Source of the DNA: Symbiodinium natans
Lineage: Eukaryota; Sar; Dinophyceae; Suessiales; Symbiodiniaceae
Direction: 5' to 3'
DNA: 64,000 nucleotides
Assembly: GCA_905221605.1 (NCBI GenBank)
Contig: CAJNDS010001713.1
Location: 448,501-512,500 of the forward strand
Part shown: piece after piece, positions 20,301 to 30,399 of the stretch
How positions within the stretch are numbered: the stretch's first letter is position 1
Layout of the letters: every line of letters begins with the position of its first letter
Translations under genes and position numbers: made by a program
The notes under the pieces: model-generated
Told to the model about the DNA's origin: nothing
The model's input: only the letters and a program-made list of their open reading frames with translations
The model's database searches: none

Positions 20301-22570
20301 TAGACGTGGTGTTTCTCATCTACATCTTCTGCACCGCACTTCGGCAGCTGTTGTTGTTGTTTTGTTGTTGTTTTTTTTGCTTTTGGAGGGCGGGCGGCGG
20401 GGGGGTACCAAGACATCTTGAGAACAGATGCAGATGTGCACTGCTGGCTAGGCTGCATTGAAGTCTTCAAGCACTCGCCTGCCCCCCTTGCAAGCTACTC
20501 CCAAAGGCCCAAAGGCCAATCGAAGAAAAGGAGCGAAATGGGCAGGAGTTGAGAAATATGGAAGAGCTGTGGGGTTAATTGTAGTTGTGTTTTTCTTTGC
20601 TTGTGCCTGCCCTGCTTTTTCGGAAAACATGCTCAGTCGGGGTTTTTTTCTTGTCTTGAGAACAGCTTCATTCTTTGTTCTGGCTTGGCTGCGCAGTGGC
20701 CCGTTTGGGCTACTTCGGCCGAGACCAGGCGACGTACTCGCTCATGTCAACCAGGGGCTTGAACCGCCGTAAGCCAGGTGCACGGAGCGTGCGCGGTGGC
20801 CCGTTCTATGCCACAGGTTCGGCCACTCCCACTCCACCCACTCACCACGGCCGAGCGCCGGCATCTCGGCAGAGCAAGGAGTAGCAGCTGGATAGCAGAG
20901 GTCCCGTTGCTGCACCTGACGACGGACGCCCGGGAAGGCGTGCATGAGCGAAAAGATCTTTGCCTTGGCATCATGGTCGGGCAGCTGCAGGAACAACGCT
21001 GCCGTCAAACACCACCACTCCTGCCATTTGTCGCGGTTGGGGGCTCTCGCTGCACGTTGATTCAGCCCGGTGTAGTTGTCAACATACCGTTGTGCCCGGC
21101 TCCTTGTTCTTTTCGTCTCCCCTGTGTTGTTGTCTTGCAATGCATTTGGAGTTGCGCCCCCCTGCGGCCTTGTCGCTCCTAGAGCCAAGCCAGAGTTGGC
21201 AGCTTTGATGTACAGCAGCTCAACCCTGCACTTCACGGTTGGCAGCCATGGCCCTCTCACCTTTTGGGGTTTCGAGTTAGAGCTTGCCGCTCAACGGGCT
21301 TCAGGTTCACAAGCTGGCATCTCTGTGTGGGGCTCCGCCAACAAGAGCTTCTGTCGAAGGGATTAGCATCTCGCATTGGGGTTAATGAAGCACTTCCCAG
21401 GGCAAGATCTGTGGCTCTGGCAAAAGAACTCGTAAGCAAAGAGCAAGTGCAAACAAACAAGAAATAGACACCGCCGTGCTGAGCTACGCAACTCAGCAGC
21501 TCTGCAGTTCCATTGAGAGTTCCTATGCTTCACAACCAGGTGTTCTGCTGCTTGAATGTCATGACGGGCATCTTTGTGGAAGCCGCGCAGGCACGACACA
21601 CGATGCAGAGTTGGGCACGCCCATAAACAAGGTACCGCGTGGCACACGTGAGAAGGCAGATGCAAATCCTGAGTTTCTATAGTTTGTGCATGGTTTGTAC
21701 ATGGTTTGTACATGGTTTGTACATGGTTTGTACATGGTTTGTGAAAAGAGCCGTTTGAGCAGCAGGTCACAAAGAAGACCGACGAATCTGTGGTGCAGCA
21801 GGAGCTGCAAAAAGAACGGAAGCAGTGGTTAGCAACGCAGCTGCAACTGGACCTTCGTTGCGTTGCTGCAAGAGGCCGCGCCCACGTTGCTGGGGTGTGA
21901 TAGAACCAAATCCCTAAGCCTGTCTAAGCCTTTGGCACCAAGACGAAGACTCCCACCAGAAGCCGATGCCAAACGCACTTTTTTATAGCTTAAGCCAGCA
22001 CACAATCTTGATTTCCCACCAGGACATGCTCGGCAGGACGCCTTCCGGTCCGTGAACATAGGAACCTGCCGCGAGCAAATAAGGCCAAGGGCTAGTCTGG
22101 TAGGGATGGCACGGCAGGGGTATTCTCACCCAAAAGACAGTTGGCCCTGACACCACGATCCTCAACGCCGTACAGTTTTCTTGAGCCCTATATACTGGAT
22201 CCTATTGGTGCAAGGCAGATGTTGCGGAGCTTTTCTACCGCGTGGATGCCGACAGCTCAGGCTGGGGGTTTGGGGCTTCGGATGTCTCAGGCTACTTTCA
22301 GTTTTGAGGAGAGCGCAAGCTCCGCAGTCCACACGTCATTCTTGCCAGGCATGCACCCAAGATGAATTATTTTCATGGGGCTTCCATTGACGGCCCAGCA
22401 CAGCGCTGTAACTGGTTCGTTTTCTCCACGGTAGACTAGAATGTCCATTCTTGGGCCTGATGCTATGCACTTCGGTGTTGTTTATGTGTCAGGCGATGTC
22501 ACCAAGAAGGAGTTCTGCGACCAGCTCTACAGCGAAAAGGTCCAGATGCTATTCCGACGCCCGCATATGG
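17206..22570 (+). CDS. Voltage-gated cation channel with C-terminal EF-hand (multi-exon)
   Basis: Exons of an ion-transport-family channel in the plasma or an internal membrane. In order: S1 (17206-17304), S2 (from 17448, ending ELALR), S3 (about 18115, WNLLDIFLV) and S4, where joined exons give SVLRLLRMARLLRMVRFF with Arg at every third position. The S4-S5 linker follows (SDLRVMVNGIKASSR), then the pore end and S6 (about 20247-20335, GGML then WLLDVVFLIYIF), and a cytoplasmic EF-hand split over 22219-22260 and 22493-22570. This order matches the single-domain or last-domain layout of Nav/Cav-like protist channels; a Ca2+-binding EF-hand suggests calcium feedback. S5 and most of the pore loop were not found, so ion selectivity is unknown. 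Start, end and intermediate exons are undetermined. Further domains could lie upstream. Confidence 0.75.
17448..17532 (+). other. Channel exon: S2 segment
   Basis: Follows a GGCAG acceptor and codes WLLRTLDIICNVCFAAELAL followed by Arg, the S2 pattern with its conserved acidic residue. A GC donor after 17532 would join in phase 1 to an exon starting at 18115; that boundary is my best guess. Confidence 0.65.
18115..18429 (+). other. Channel exon(s): S3 and voltage-sensing S4
   Basis: Starts with RYWNLLDIFLV (S3) and ends in the Arg-rich S4. The middle part lacks clear similarity and may hide another intron. The exon ends in phase 1 at 18429 with a GC donor; the 100-bp intron ends at 18529 and interrupts S4 between two of its arginines. 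Confidence 0.7.
18530..18600 (+). other. Channel exon: end of S4 and S4-S5 linker
   Basis: Codes VRFFSDLRVMVNGIKASSRA then LLWSI, the strongly conserved S4-S5 linker of protist voltage-gated channels. The exon end is uncertain; a GC dinucleotide near 18600 is a likely donor because the frame stops soon after. Confidence 0.7.
19494..19580. repeat. 10-bp G-rich tandem repeat AGGATTGGGG
   Basis: About nine head-to-tail units, one with AGGTTTGGGG. Four-G runs spaced six bases apart make intramolecular G-quadruplex formation on the + strand plausible. It sits inside the channel gene, presumably in an intron. Confidence 0.9.
19955..20064. repeat. 110-bp element with 14-bp terminal inverted repeats
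   Basis: Left end TTGGGATGTTCCCC and right end GGGGAACGTCCCAA are reverse complements at 13 of 14 positions. The ~80-bp interior is non-coding with a C run. No target duplication is visible. Possibly a small nonautonomous element inside a channel intron. Confidence 0.5.
20247..20335 (+). other. Channel exon: pore end and S6
   Basis: Codes GGMLWKEALSPLG then a hydrophobic helix LLDVVFLIYIFCTAL, matching the post-filter loop and S6 of Nav/Cav-like channels. The exon starts after an AG at 20246. A GC near 20330 is a plausible donor, because the frame then runs into a Leu/Cys/Phe low-complexity TTG repeat. Confidence 0.6.
21683..21745. repeat. 11-bp tandem repeat TTTGTACATGG
   Basis: Five units, the first being TTTGTGCATGG. 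Each unit contains the palindrome TGTACA. It lies in presumed channel intron. Confidence 0.9.
22219..22570 (+). other. Channel exons: split EF-hand
   Basis: Exon 22219-22260 codes VAELFYRVDADSS and ends in phase 1. After a 232-bp GC-AG intron, exon 22493-22570 begins GC, completing a Gly codon, and continues DVTKKEFCDQL. Joined, the loop is DADSSGDVTKKE, a textbook 12-residue EF-hand with Asp at positions 1, 3 and 7 and Glu at 12. The frame stops shortly after 22570, so another intron probably starts there. Confidence 0.75.
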
Positions 22571-22574
22571 AAAG

Positions 22575-24760
22575 TGACGTTGACTGTTGAGTGGCGCATT
22601 AGAGAGTACTTGGATCCGGCGTAGCCTTCATGCTGTGCCTCGCAAGCCGAGGCAAGCTTGGGATCGTTCCCGATGGTTACTCTCCTTCCGAGCTATGGGT
22701 GGCTCTTCTGAATCTTCAGGCAAGTGCAGTTGGAGAGATTTCCGTTGTTCATTTCTCTCTCAGGACTTGTTGGACATCACCCAGAGTGGAGCCATTGTGC
22801 AGGCAGATGCCCTTGTCTGCCTTCCCATCTGACTGTCGCATACTGTAGCGCTACTTCAATGAACATGTGAGAGCAGGCCGATTTCGCTCACGCTATCAGG
22901 CGCCTGGGTGAGATGTTGCACAGAGTGGTGGTTGACAGTTGCGTTTTTTTTTCGGGCGATGCGCAAATGTTGAGATCCAGCCTTGACTTTGACTTTGGCT
23001 GAGATTCTTCCAAAGTGAAGCCTTGGTCAAGCCAGTAGCCATGGCCTTTTGCCCTCTGACATGCCCCAGGCAGATGATGGGGCACGGTCGTGCCATTGAC
23101 CTTTATAGGCACCTGCAGTCGCAGCTCCAGCCTTGTCCTGCTGGCAGTGCTATGTGAGTGTGAGGCTGAAGAAAGATGTTCGCGTCATATCGAGGCGCTG
23201 CATGCGCCTTCTGACAAGCGAAGGCTGCAGCACTTGACTCACCCTGAGGCAAATGAGCGACCTGAACAAGACAATGCCTGGGCCTGACCTGTGGATTGAG
23301 CACTGCTCAGATGCATGTTCCCCAGATATCCTTGATTGAGGCAAACCACGTTTGGAGATGACCGCTGACACAGAGCCTTGTGTGTCCTCTCGCGATTAGC
23401 TGAGCTGCAAAGAAGCTTCTTCACTCTCCGAAGGAGAATGAGATGCAAAGTGACTGTCATGTGCAATACGCAGTGGGCCTCAGTTGGTATGTGTTGGGCA
23501 TTGAGCTGGGTAGCCACTCATCATGGGTGTTTCATACTCGATATTTCCAACTCTTCTGCTGCCCTGCGCCGTCTCATTGCCACGATGTCTCGTGACCGCT
23601 AACGTGCACACTCCGGCTACATCCGGCTACCGTTGCGCAGAGTTGATTTTGAAAGTTGTTTTTCGCCCAAGCCGGAAGCCGGAACGGACCAAAATGGACC
23701 AAATATGCATGACTTGGTGCAGCACATTATGATGGGTCCCTGCAGGATCCTTGCCGCGCCATTTTTCTTGGCCACTTCCCAGACTGAGAAGCTTGGCAGT
23801 TGCATAGCAGTCCTCGCAGGCAGAGCCTGCTGGCTGGAAGGGATTTATTCTGCGTGGAGAGACAAAGCTGCCCAGCCATCCCTGCCAGTCGGACACCCCC
23901 GAAACCTCAAGCTTTCCGCGTCACCGTGCTGCTGCCTTCCTCCGCTGAGGCTGTGGTGTCCATGGCACATCTACGATTCTTGTGAGCGGGTGGGCGCTAA
24001 AGCACTCTTGCTGCGAGATGCTTGGGAAAATGCTTGGGCTCGCGTGGGTCGTCCGACTCAGCAGGGAGTGGCCCCCCTAGCTTCAGCAGTGAAGGAATAT
24101 AAGGAGGTGTTTGTTTCAGAGATGGACACTCTCGACTCTCAGTCTCCCGCAACGTTTGGGTCCAGAGCCAGAGCGATGCGCGATGCGGCGATGCTTCTGA
24201 ATGGCGCTTTCGGGCACGGATCCCGGCTAGTCAGTCGCATCGCTGAACTGCTGGGCTTTCAAGTTTCCAGTGTGGTGCATTGCGCAGCCCACCAAGACCT
24301 GAGAGACGTGACAGGTTTTGCTGCTCTGGAAGTGAAGACTGTACCGCGTGAGCCCCAGCGAGGCCCCATGCTTTGTCCGTGGGACCCCATTCAGAGCTGT
24401 CTCCTGAGGCCATATTCCAAGAGAAGGCCCAGTCCACGGAACTTGCTGCAGAGGAGGAGGAGGAGGTGCCATGAGATTCTGCGGGTATGTTTGCAGCTCT
24501 GACTTTCAGCAATTCAGATGGCATGTCCACCTGGCGACAGGACGATGAAGATATCCATGACTTGCAGGCCAAGAGCTTACAGCCGACTCAAACCGGGGGA
24601 AAATGCTGCCAGAGTAGCAGTCAGCTGCTCGCAGTGCCAGCAGCTCGCAAGAATTTCGCAGTGCGCAGGGACCGCTTCGGATGTTTGCCCGGCCCTTCAT
24701 TTCCTGCTTTCAAGCAACGCCCTCTGTTAAGGCTCTAAAGGCCCCAAAAGGCTCCGGACC
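22575..24760. other. Region with possible unassigned exons
   Basis: No domain is recognised. A + frame at 23633-24502 stays open for 289 codons, and its part from about 23990 to 24300 reads like a helical soluble protein. It may contain further exons of the channel C-terminus or of the next gene. Other frames are short. Confidence 0.3.
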
Positions 24761-26720
24761 GAGGTCGTGAGAGTAAGCCGCAAGGGCGATGAGCCCCTCG
24801 GCCTGGAGTTCGACAAGATGGATCCCGAGGCCCTTAAGCTCAGCACCGGATTGTTGGCTTATTTTTGGCATCTTTGTTTTTGGCATCTTATATACGGAAC
24901 ACGCAATATGTTGGAACGAGCAAGAGGGCTGATTTTTTTCTCAAGCGGTCTGACACCTTGAGTCCAACGCTTCAAGCCCAAAATGCGCCGTACCCACAGA
25001 ACTTGATGGTGGCGAAGCTGACCCTGCCTGGGCTGATCGCCACCCACAACCAGAAAGCGGACAGCGAAAAAGTGGCTGCCGGCCCAGCTGTGGGATCCAT
25101 GACAGGGTTGTACAGAGTCTTGGTTTTGGTAGGGTTGAGGGAAAGTTGCAGTAGAGCTTTGTGGTCATGCTTGTCACAGAGCTGCAGAGCCAGCCGCCCA
25201 GGTCTGCCCTGGGGATAGAATCAAGAAAGTGAATGGCAAGGAGGCATTGGCAGAAGACGCCTGGCTCTGATAGCGTGGCGCAAGCATCTTTCTTTGGAGT
25301 GCCTTGTTGGTAAGCATGCCAAACCTTGACTCCCTAGATTGCACAGGATTCCCTCGATCGGAAGCTAGACCATGCATCCTAAGCGGCTTTTTGTTTGGCG
25401 CTCAAAGGTTCCTTTGGGTGAACAGGTTAGCTGAAATCCAGGGTTTGGTTGCACGGTTGAAGTTAACAAGCTCCTGGCACCCCGACTTGCGATGTGCCAG
25501 GAGTTGATAGCCATGCTTGACAGCGAGCCCAAGCTAACGATCGTCCTGCAGCATTGCCAGGCAGACTGAAGCAGGGGGGTTGGGAGGTGGTGGGGTGGGG
25601 GGTTGTAACCACCTTCCCTTCCTGTTTTGACTCCTTTTTTCCCGAAAGCATGGTGAAGGGTTTTGCAGAAGAGGCGGTCTTCGACTAGGTTGTCGTTATT
25701 GTTGGCGTATGGATGGATGCCGTGATGGCGGGATTTGGCGTAGTCTTCGAGAAGGTTTCCCGTCGCGTTGTGACGCTGGCGAGCGCTGCGCCCTCGAAAC
25801 TCTGGGCGCAAACGACATCCGTCTCGGTGTTCCCGGTGCGTCATGATGCTGGTGCATGGTCCTGCGGCATGCCCATTGTCCTCTGAGGTCAACCCGTTCA
25901 CCACATCGCTGGCAGATGTGCGTGGGTTGCGGACGTGCGATGTGGGAGATGATGTCTGGGATGATGGACCTGGATGATGCATAGATGAACCGTGTCGTTG
26001 TAGCGTCTTCCAAACGAATCGTCTTGCTGAAGCTTAGAAGGTTGAGGTCCTAATCGCGGCTCAAAAACGCTTTCCGGACAACCGTTCTCTGGTCTCTCGT
26101 TTTGGGGCAGGAGCTGGAGCACTACATCGAGAAGCGAGGGAAGCCGTCCTTTCCTCGGCTTGGGAGGGTTTAGGGAAATTCAGGGAAGTTGTGGGGAGCA
26201 GCCTGCAGCTAAAGAACTCAAACCCAAACCCAAGGCTTGGGCTCGAGCTGGCGGTCTCTGAGAAGGCAGGCTGCAGTAGGCTCCCCCTGATTCCATCGTT
26301 TCGGGGTTGGGGATGCTTCGATTTGGGAGACTGGGACATTTGAGGGAAACAAGAAGAATCTGGGTAAAACCTTTGCTCCATTTCCTCAGGCCACTTGCCT
26401 TACGGTGCAGAGGATCGAAGTGAATGGGCTGGTTGCCGCCCGGAAGCTTGGCGAGCCGCAACGAGCGCAACGAGCATAGCGAGTGCAGCGAGGTTGAGGG
26501 TTTCCCGTGCTTTTGGAGGCTCCACTTCATCCATGTGGATAGGTTCAGTGAACAGGCTTTGCAATGTATTGCCAAGCTCCTTGAGATTCTTGAGCGAAAC
26601 TCCTCTCGGGGCCTGGTCCTCCTGCAGCAAAGGAACGAGGCTAGTGGGGACAGACAGATCAGAGTTCACGACAAGATCGTGGCCGTGGATGGCGTGCATG
26701 CGCCAGCTGCTTGGTGGCAC
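24761..26720 (+). CDS. Exons resembling PDZ-domain protein
   Basis: Scattered + strand exons look like pieces of PDZ domains, which bind C-terminal peptides. About 24761-24850 codes VVRVSRKGDEPLGLEFDKMD, like a PDZ first strand and carboxylate-binding GLEF loop. About 25190-25260, after a GCAG acceptor, codes PGDRIKKVNGKEALAEDAW, a typical GDRI-x-x-VNG strand. About 26410-26440 codes RIEVNGLVAA and about 26657-26710 codes IRVHDKIVAVDGVHAP, further VNG/VDG-like motifs. This suggests two or more repeated domains. Exon limits, start and end are unresolved, and the - strand over 26400-26840 is also open with coding-like character, so the second part is less sure than the first. Confidence 0.45.
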
Positions 26721-26849
26721 ATAAATGGGTATTCCGATAGGGAGTGTCCATTCCGATGTGTCCGACTGCAATGGGGGCGCCAAAGTGGTGCATCTGTTGA
26801 TCCGTGAGTGCAACATGTACAACTTCAGTGTGGTGGTCAAAAGTGGCGC

Positions 26850-28470
26850 CTGCTTCGCCCTTCACCCCAGCGAGTCCCGATTGTAGTTGAAGTGGTTTAG
26901 TTGTAGTGAAACGGAGAATTTAGAAACTCAGCTTTGGTGAAGCGATTGATTTTTGTTCCAGGCTCCAGAGCTCATGCGAAAGATCAAGGACGGTGTTGCA
27001 AGGTTGTAGAGTGGAGCAGCTCACTGCCGGTCGCTGAGAGATAAGTTCAATCCGCTTCCGTGGACAGGAGGGGGATACCTTCATCCTCACCGTGTACTCG
27101 TGGGATGTGTAGGTTGGGAACTGCAGGAGTTTGAAGCAAGTGGCCTCTTGTGGAAACTGGATTTGCCCACATCTTAGGTCTTAGACCATCTTAGACCCTT
27201 GCGCATTATGTACCCCCCGACCCCAAAAACCCTGAAGCCCCAAAGCCTGAATTTCCCCCCCTCAACAAAGAAACGACATAATAATGATACGAATACGAAT
27301 AATAATCACAACAATAATAAGAAGAAGAAGAATGATAATCATAATAATAATCATAATAATAATAATCGCAAAAAAGCGCACGTCGTGAGCCAGACTATGG
27401 CTTGCCTGTACATTTTCCGAGGGACTTCGGAAGCTCAAGACCCGTGGCCCCTGGACTCCTCAAGGGTGATTAGGGTCGGATGGCTAAGGGTAGTGGTGGT
27501 AGGATGGTTCACCGGAGGGTTGAGGGGTTTCAGATGGTTCACAGGATGTTTTTGCTGGTATTCGGGCTTTGGGATTACTTGGTAAATTTGGGGGGACGCT
27601 GGTCTTCAGCCTCCGCGCGGCCTGCGAGCCTGAAATCTGGGCTTGCATGGCCTCTGCGATGATTCGTAGCTTGGGGGGCTGAACCACAGCCCTGCGTTGC
27701 TGCAGCTCTTCAAAACGAGGGGTTTATCTTGTGGACACCTACCATCCTGGATCCGGTTTCTTTTTCGTTCCTGCATTTGGTTGCTCTGTGCGGGCTCTCA
27801 TTTGACCATGTTTCTGGGCAGCAGTGTCTTTGGGGACTCAGCTCGGAGCTTTCTCGGAAAGAGTCTTGTAACCGACAGTTGCTCCCTACAATCCTTATAT
27901 GCGCCCCACACTTCCATAAAGCCCTACCCTAAAGGCCCCAAGGGCCCCCCAGAATCCAAAGCTGTGGGTGGTCTGGCTCATTGGCGGCCGCGGCATTCCA
28001 CGCCTCAGCTGTCCGATCCCGACCCGCACGAAATCAGGATTCACTGTTCAGGGCCTAGGCCTTAGCTTTGTAGATTTTTTAACATAAGGACTTGCGAGAG
28101 TTACGCTTTGTTCTTGGCTGACACTATCCCCTAAGTGTGAATCCGGAACTGCACCAGACTTGGTAGCGACTTGGGTTTCCGGGTTTCGGGTTGAACGCTG
28201 GGCCGAGGTGCCCTGTAGGATCTGGGGTTCAACCGCGCAGCATGGGCTGCGGCTGTGGAAAGACAGGCTGGAGCATCCAGGGCGGGGCCAAAGTAAGCGG
28301 ACTGTCCCCTCAAGCTGAGGGGTAAGTTGGCCAATCGGCTTGATCCCTGGAAGCCAGGAAGCGAGCCTGATGCGAGTGCCTGCCGCAGCATTTCCTTTGT
28401 GCGATTTTCGGTTTGGAGATGTGTTTGGAGGTGGGGTTTTACATCCATTTGCTGTTGCCAGTCCATGGCC
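26850..28470. other. Spacer without recognisable gene
   Basis: Mixed DNA including the AAT-rich tract at 27276-27370 and telomere-like CCCTGAAGCCCC words near 27225-27260. Short frames only. Confidence 0.35.
27276..27370. repeat. AAT/AAG-rich degenerate trinucleotide tract
   Basis: AATAATGATACGAATAC-type sequence passing through an AAG run to AATAATCATAATAAT. It is strongly A-rich compared with its surroundings. Confidence 0.85.
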
Positions 28471-28540
28471 GTCAAGGCAGCGATTACAAGCTGGCCCGAA
28501 AGCTTCAGCAGGAGGAGGAGTGGAGAGCACGAGCATGGCG
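28470..28540 (+). CDS. Single exon-like stretch, unknown protein
   Basis: Codes DYKLARKLQQEEEWRARAW on the + strand, an amphipathic charged helix unlike the noncoding surroundings. It is probably an exon of an unidentified gene, possibly the same one as the exons from 30.4 kb. Boundaries are approximate. Confidence 0.35.
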
Positions 28541-28749
28541 CTGCATGGCACTGCATGGCTCTGCATGGCTCGCCCCAAGCGGCTTCCGAGAAATGCACTT
28601 CTCGCATCCCTAAATCTGTGGACCTACGCCAGTCTTTTCTCAACGGAGGCGCTTAGCGTTCTATTGCGTGCCTTTTGGCTGTATGATTTGCTTTTGACTT
28701 CCTGTCATTGACTGTCTCTTTCTGTTCCAAACAGCTTTTGCTGGAGGTT

Positions 28750-29440
28750 CTGAACTTGCTGGAAGAAAGGGTTTCTGAGACGTTCATTTGGACTTGCCAC
28801 AGCGCTACTCCAAAGGATTGTCTCCCGTTGTTTCTCAACTGTCGGATGCTGTGATGCATCTGTTGTCTCCCATTTGGCTCCCTTTGCTAAATTTGGAGAA
28901 AGGGTTTCTGTGACGTTCATCTGGATCTGTTACGGCACCGACGCTGCGTGCTGTGAGGCCCGTTTGCTATTGTCTCCCATTTGACTCGAAAATGTGCCTT
29001 GCATTTTGTCCCGCCCCCCCCCCCCCCCCACTTGTTTGCCCATTTGTCTCGACACTGGATGATGCTGATCTCTTGCTTCGCCATCTCCGACACTGGAGGC
29101 CCGCTGTCTCTTCCATTTCCCATTGTCGTCCTCCCTTTGGTAACGTGCACAGACCCGCATGCTGGCGACGCCCGTTTGGAACTTGGGGGGGGAGGGGGGG
29201 GTTCTTAGTTTTGTTTAAAGAAGGGTCTTGTGACTCTTAAAGCTGTTTCTCTCATTCGTCTTCGTTTTTGTTGTAAAACACCCTGGGGGCGAGCGGCGAC
29301 GCTGCTTCTTGTGAAGAGAGCAGACCCTGGATGCGGTGACGCCCGCCTGGGACTTTGTGTCTCCCAAGAGTGCTCCTTTGGCGAAGGGAGGCCGTCACGC
29401 CTGTCTGGGGTTGTTTGTCTCTCATGTGTCTCCTACAAGA
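28750..29440. repeat. Degenerate ~130-190 bp repeat cluster
   Basis: GAAAGGGTTTCTGAGACGTT near 28764 recurs as GAAAGGGTTTCTGTGACGTT near 28898. Words like GACGCCCGTTTGGAACTTG and TTTGTCTCCCATTTG recur near 28970, 29165, 29330 and 29400. The block looks like an old tandem duplication with a poly-C patch (29013-29030). No gene is seen; a GAAG/GGAA-rich stretch follows to about 29560. Confidence 0.55.
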
Positions 29441-30399
29441 ATTGAAGGAAAGAATCGAAGGCAGGCAATGAAGGAAAAGGAAAGAAAGGAAGGCCAATAA
29501 TGAAGGAACGATCGGCAACAAGAACAGACAGAACGGAAGAAAAGCCAGGGAAAGACAGGAAGAGAGTAAAAATGTACGAGCTGAGCTGTAAACTCAGCTT
29601 GAAACACGAAGGTTACTTGTTTCATTTGATGACACGCCTCGCTACCCCTTACCCCCCCCCCCCCCCGAACCCCTCTCCCCTACCCAAGCCAAACCCTCAT
29701 CAATTTATTGCCGCTATTATCACTCTTTTGTTGTCTTTTGCTTCTGAACACGACTGATAAGACTTAACTGGCGGTCACGGTTTTTGGCGAGGTGAGAACC
29801 CAGAACAACTTGAACCCTGGCCCTAAACCCCAAGCCCAAAAGAGACTAAAGGTCCAGAATCCCTGTTGCTGCAAGCCCAAGCCAGGACCCCATACTTCCT
29901 ACCCTGAACCCTATTAGATCCCTAGGGTCCCTCTTCAGTCCTGAGCTTAGACGCCCACCCGATACCCCAAAAGCCTTAAGATCCCAGTACTACCTTTTCT
30001 CGTTGTTGGTTATTGCTACTTGCTGTTATGACCTGTTATGACCTGTATCCAAGTAGTTGATCTCATCATGAACTTGTGAGTGTGTTTCTGTTCTTGTTAT
30101 CGTTGGTCTGGTCATTGCAAGATATTGCAAGCATGGGTGTCAGCAATCTGCTGTGGCAGCTTTGCAACCCAAACCCGTCCGATGTGACTAGCAACACTGA
30201 GAGCATTGTTGTTGATGTTTCTTATGCGCCTAGCTTCGCATGTTGAATGTTAGCTCGTGATGTCTTACAACACTGGCGGCTGTCCACACAAGTACTGCAG
30301 TCTACACCTTACTCTCATTCAAGCAGTGCCAAAGTCGTGCCACCTTCTGACACATGTTTTCGAGGAGCGAAACGCCCGCAGAGCCGCGCAGGGCGCGCA

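Noticed and set aside
26400-26840. 146-residue - strand frame with coding-like composition
   Set aside because: It competes with PDZ-like motifs on +. I kept + because VNG/VDG-type strands recur there, but this is not settled.
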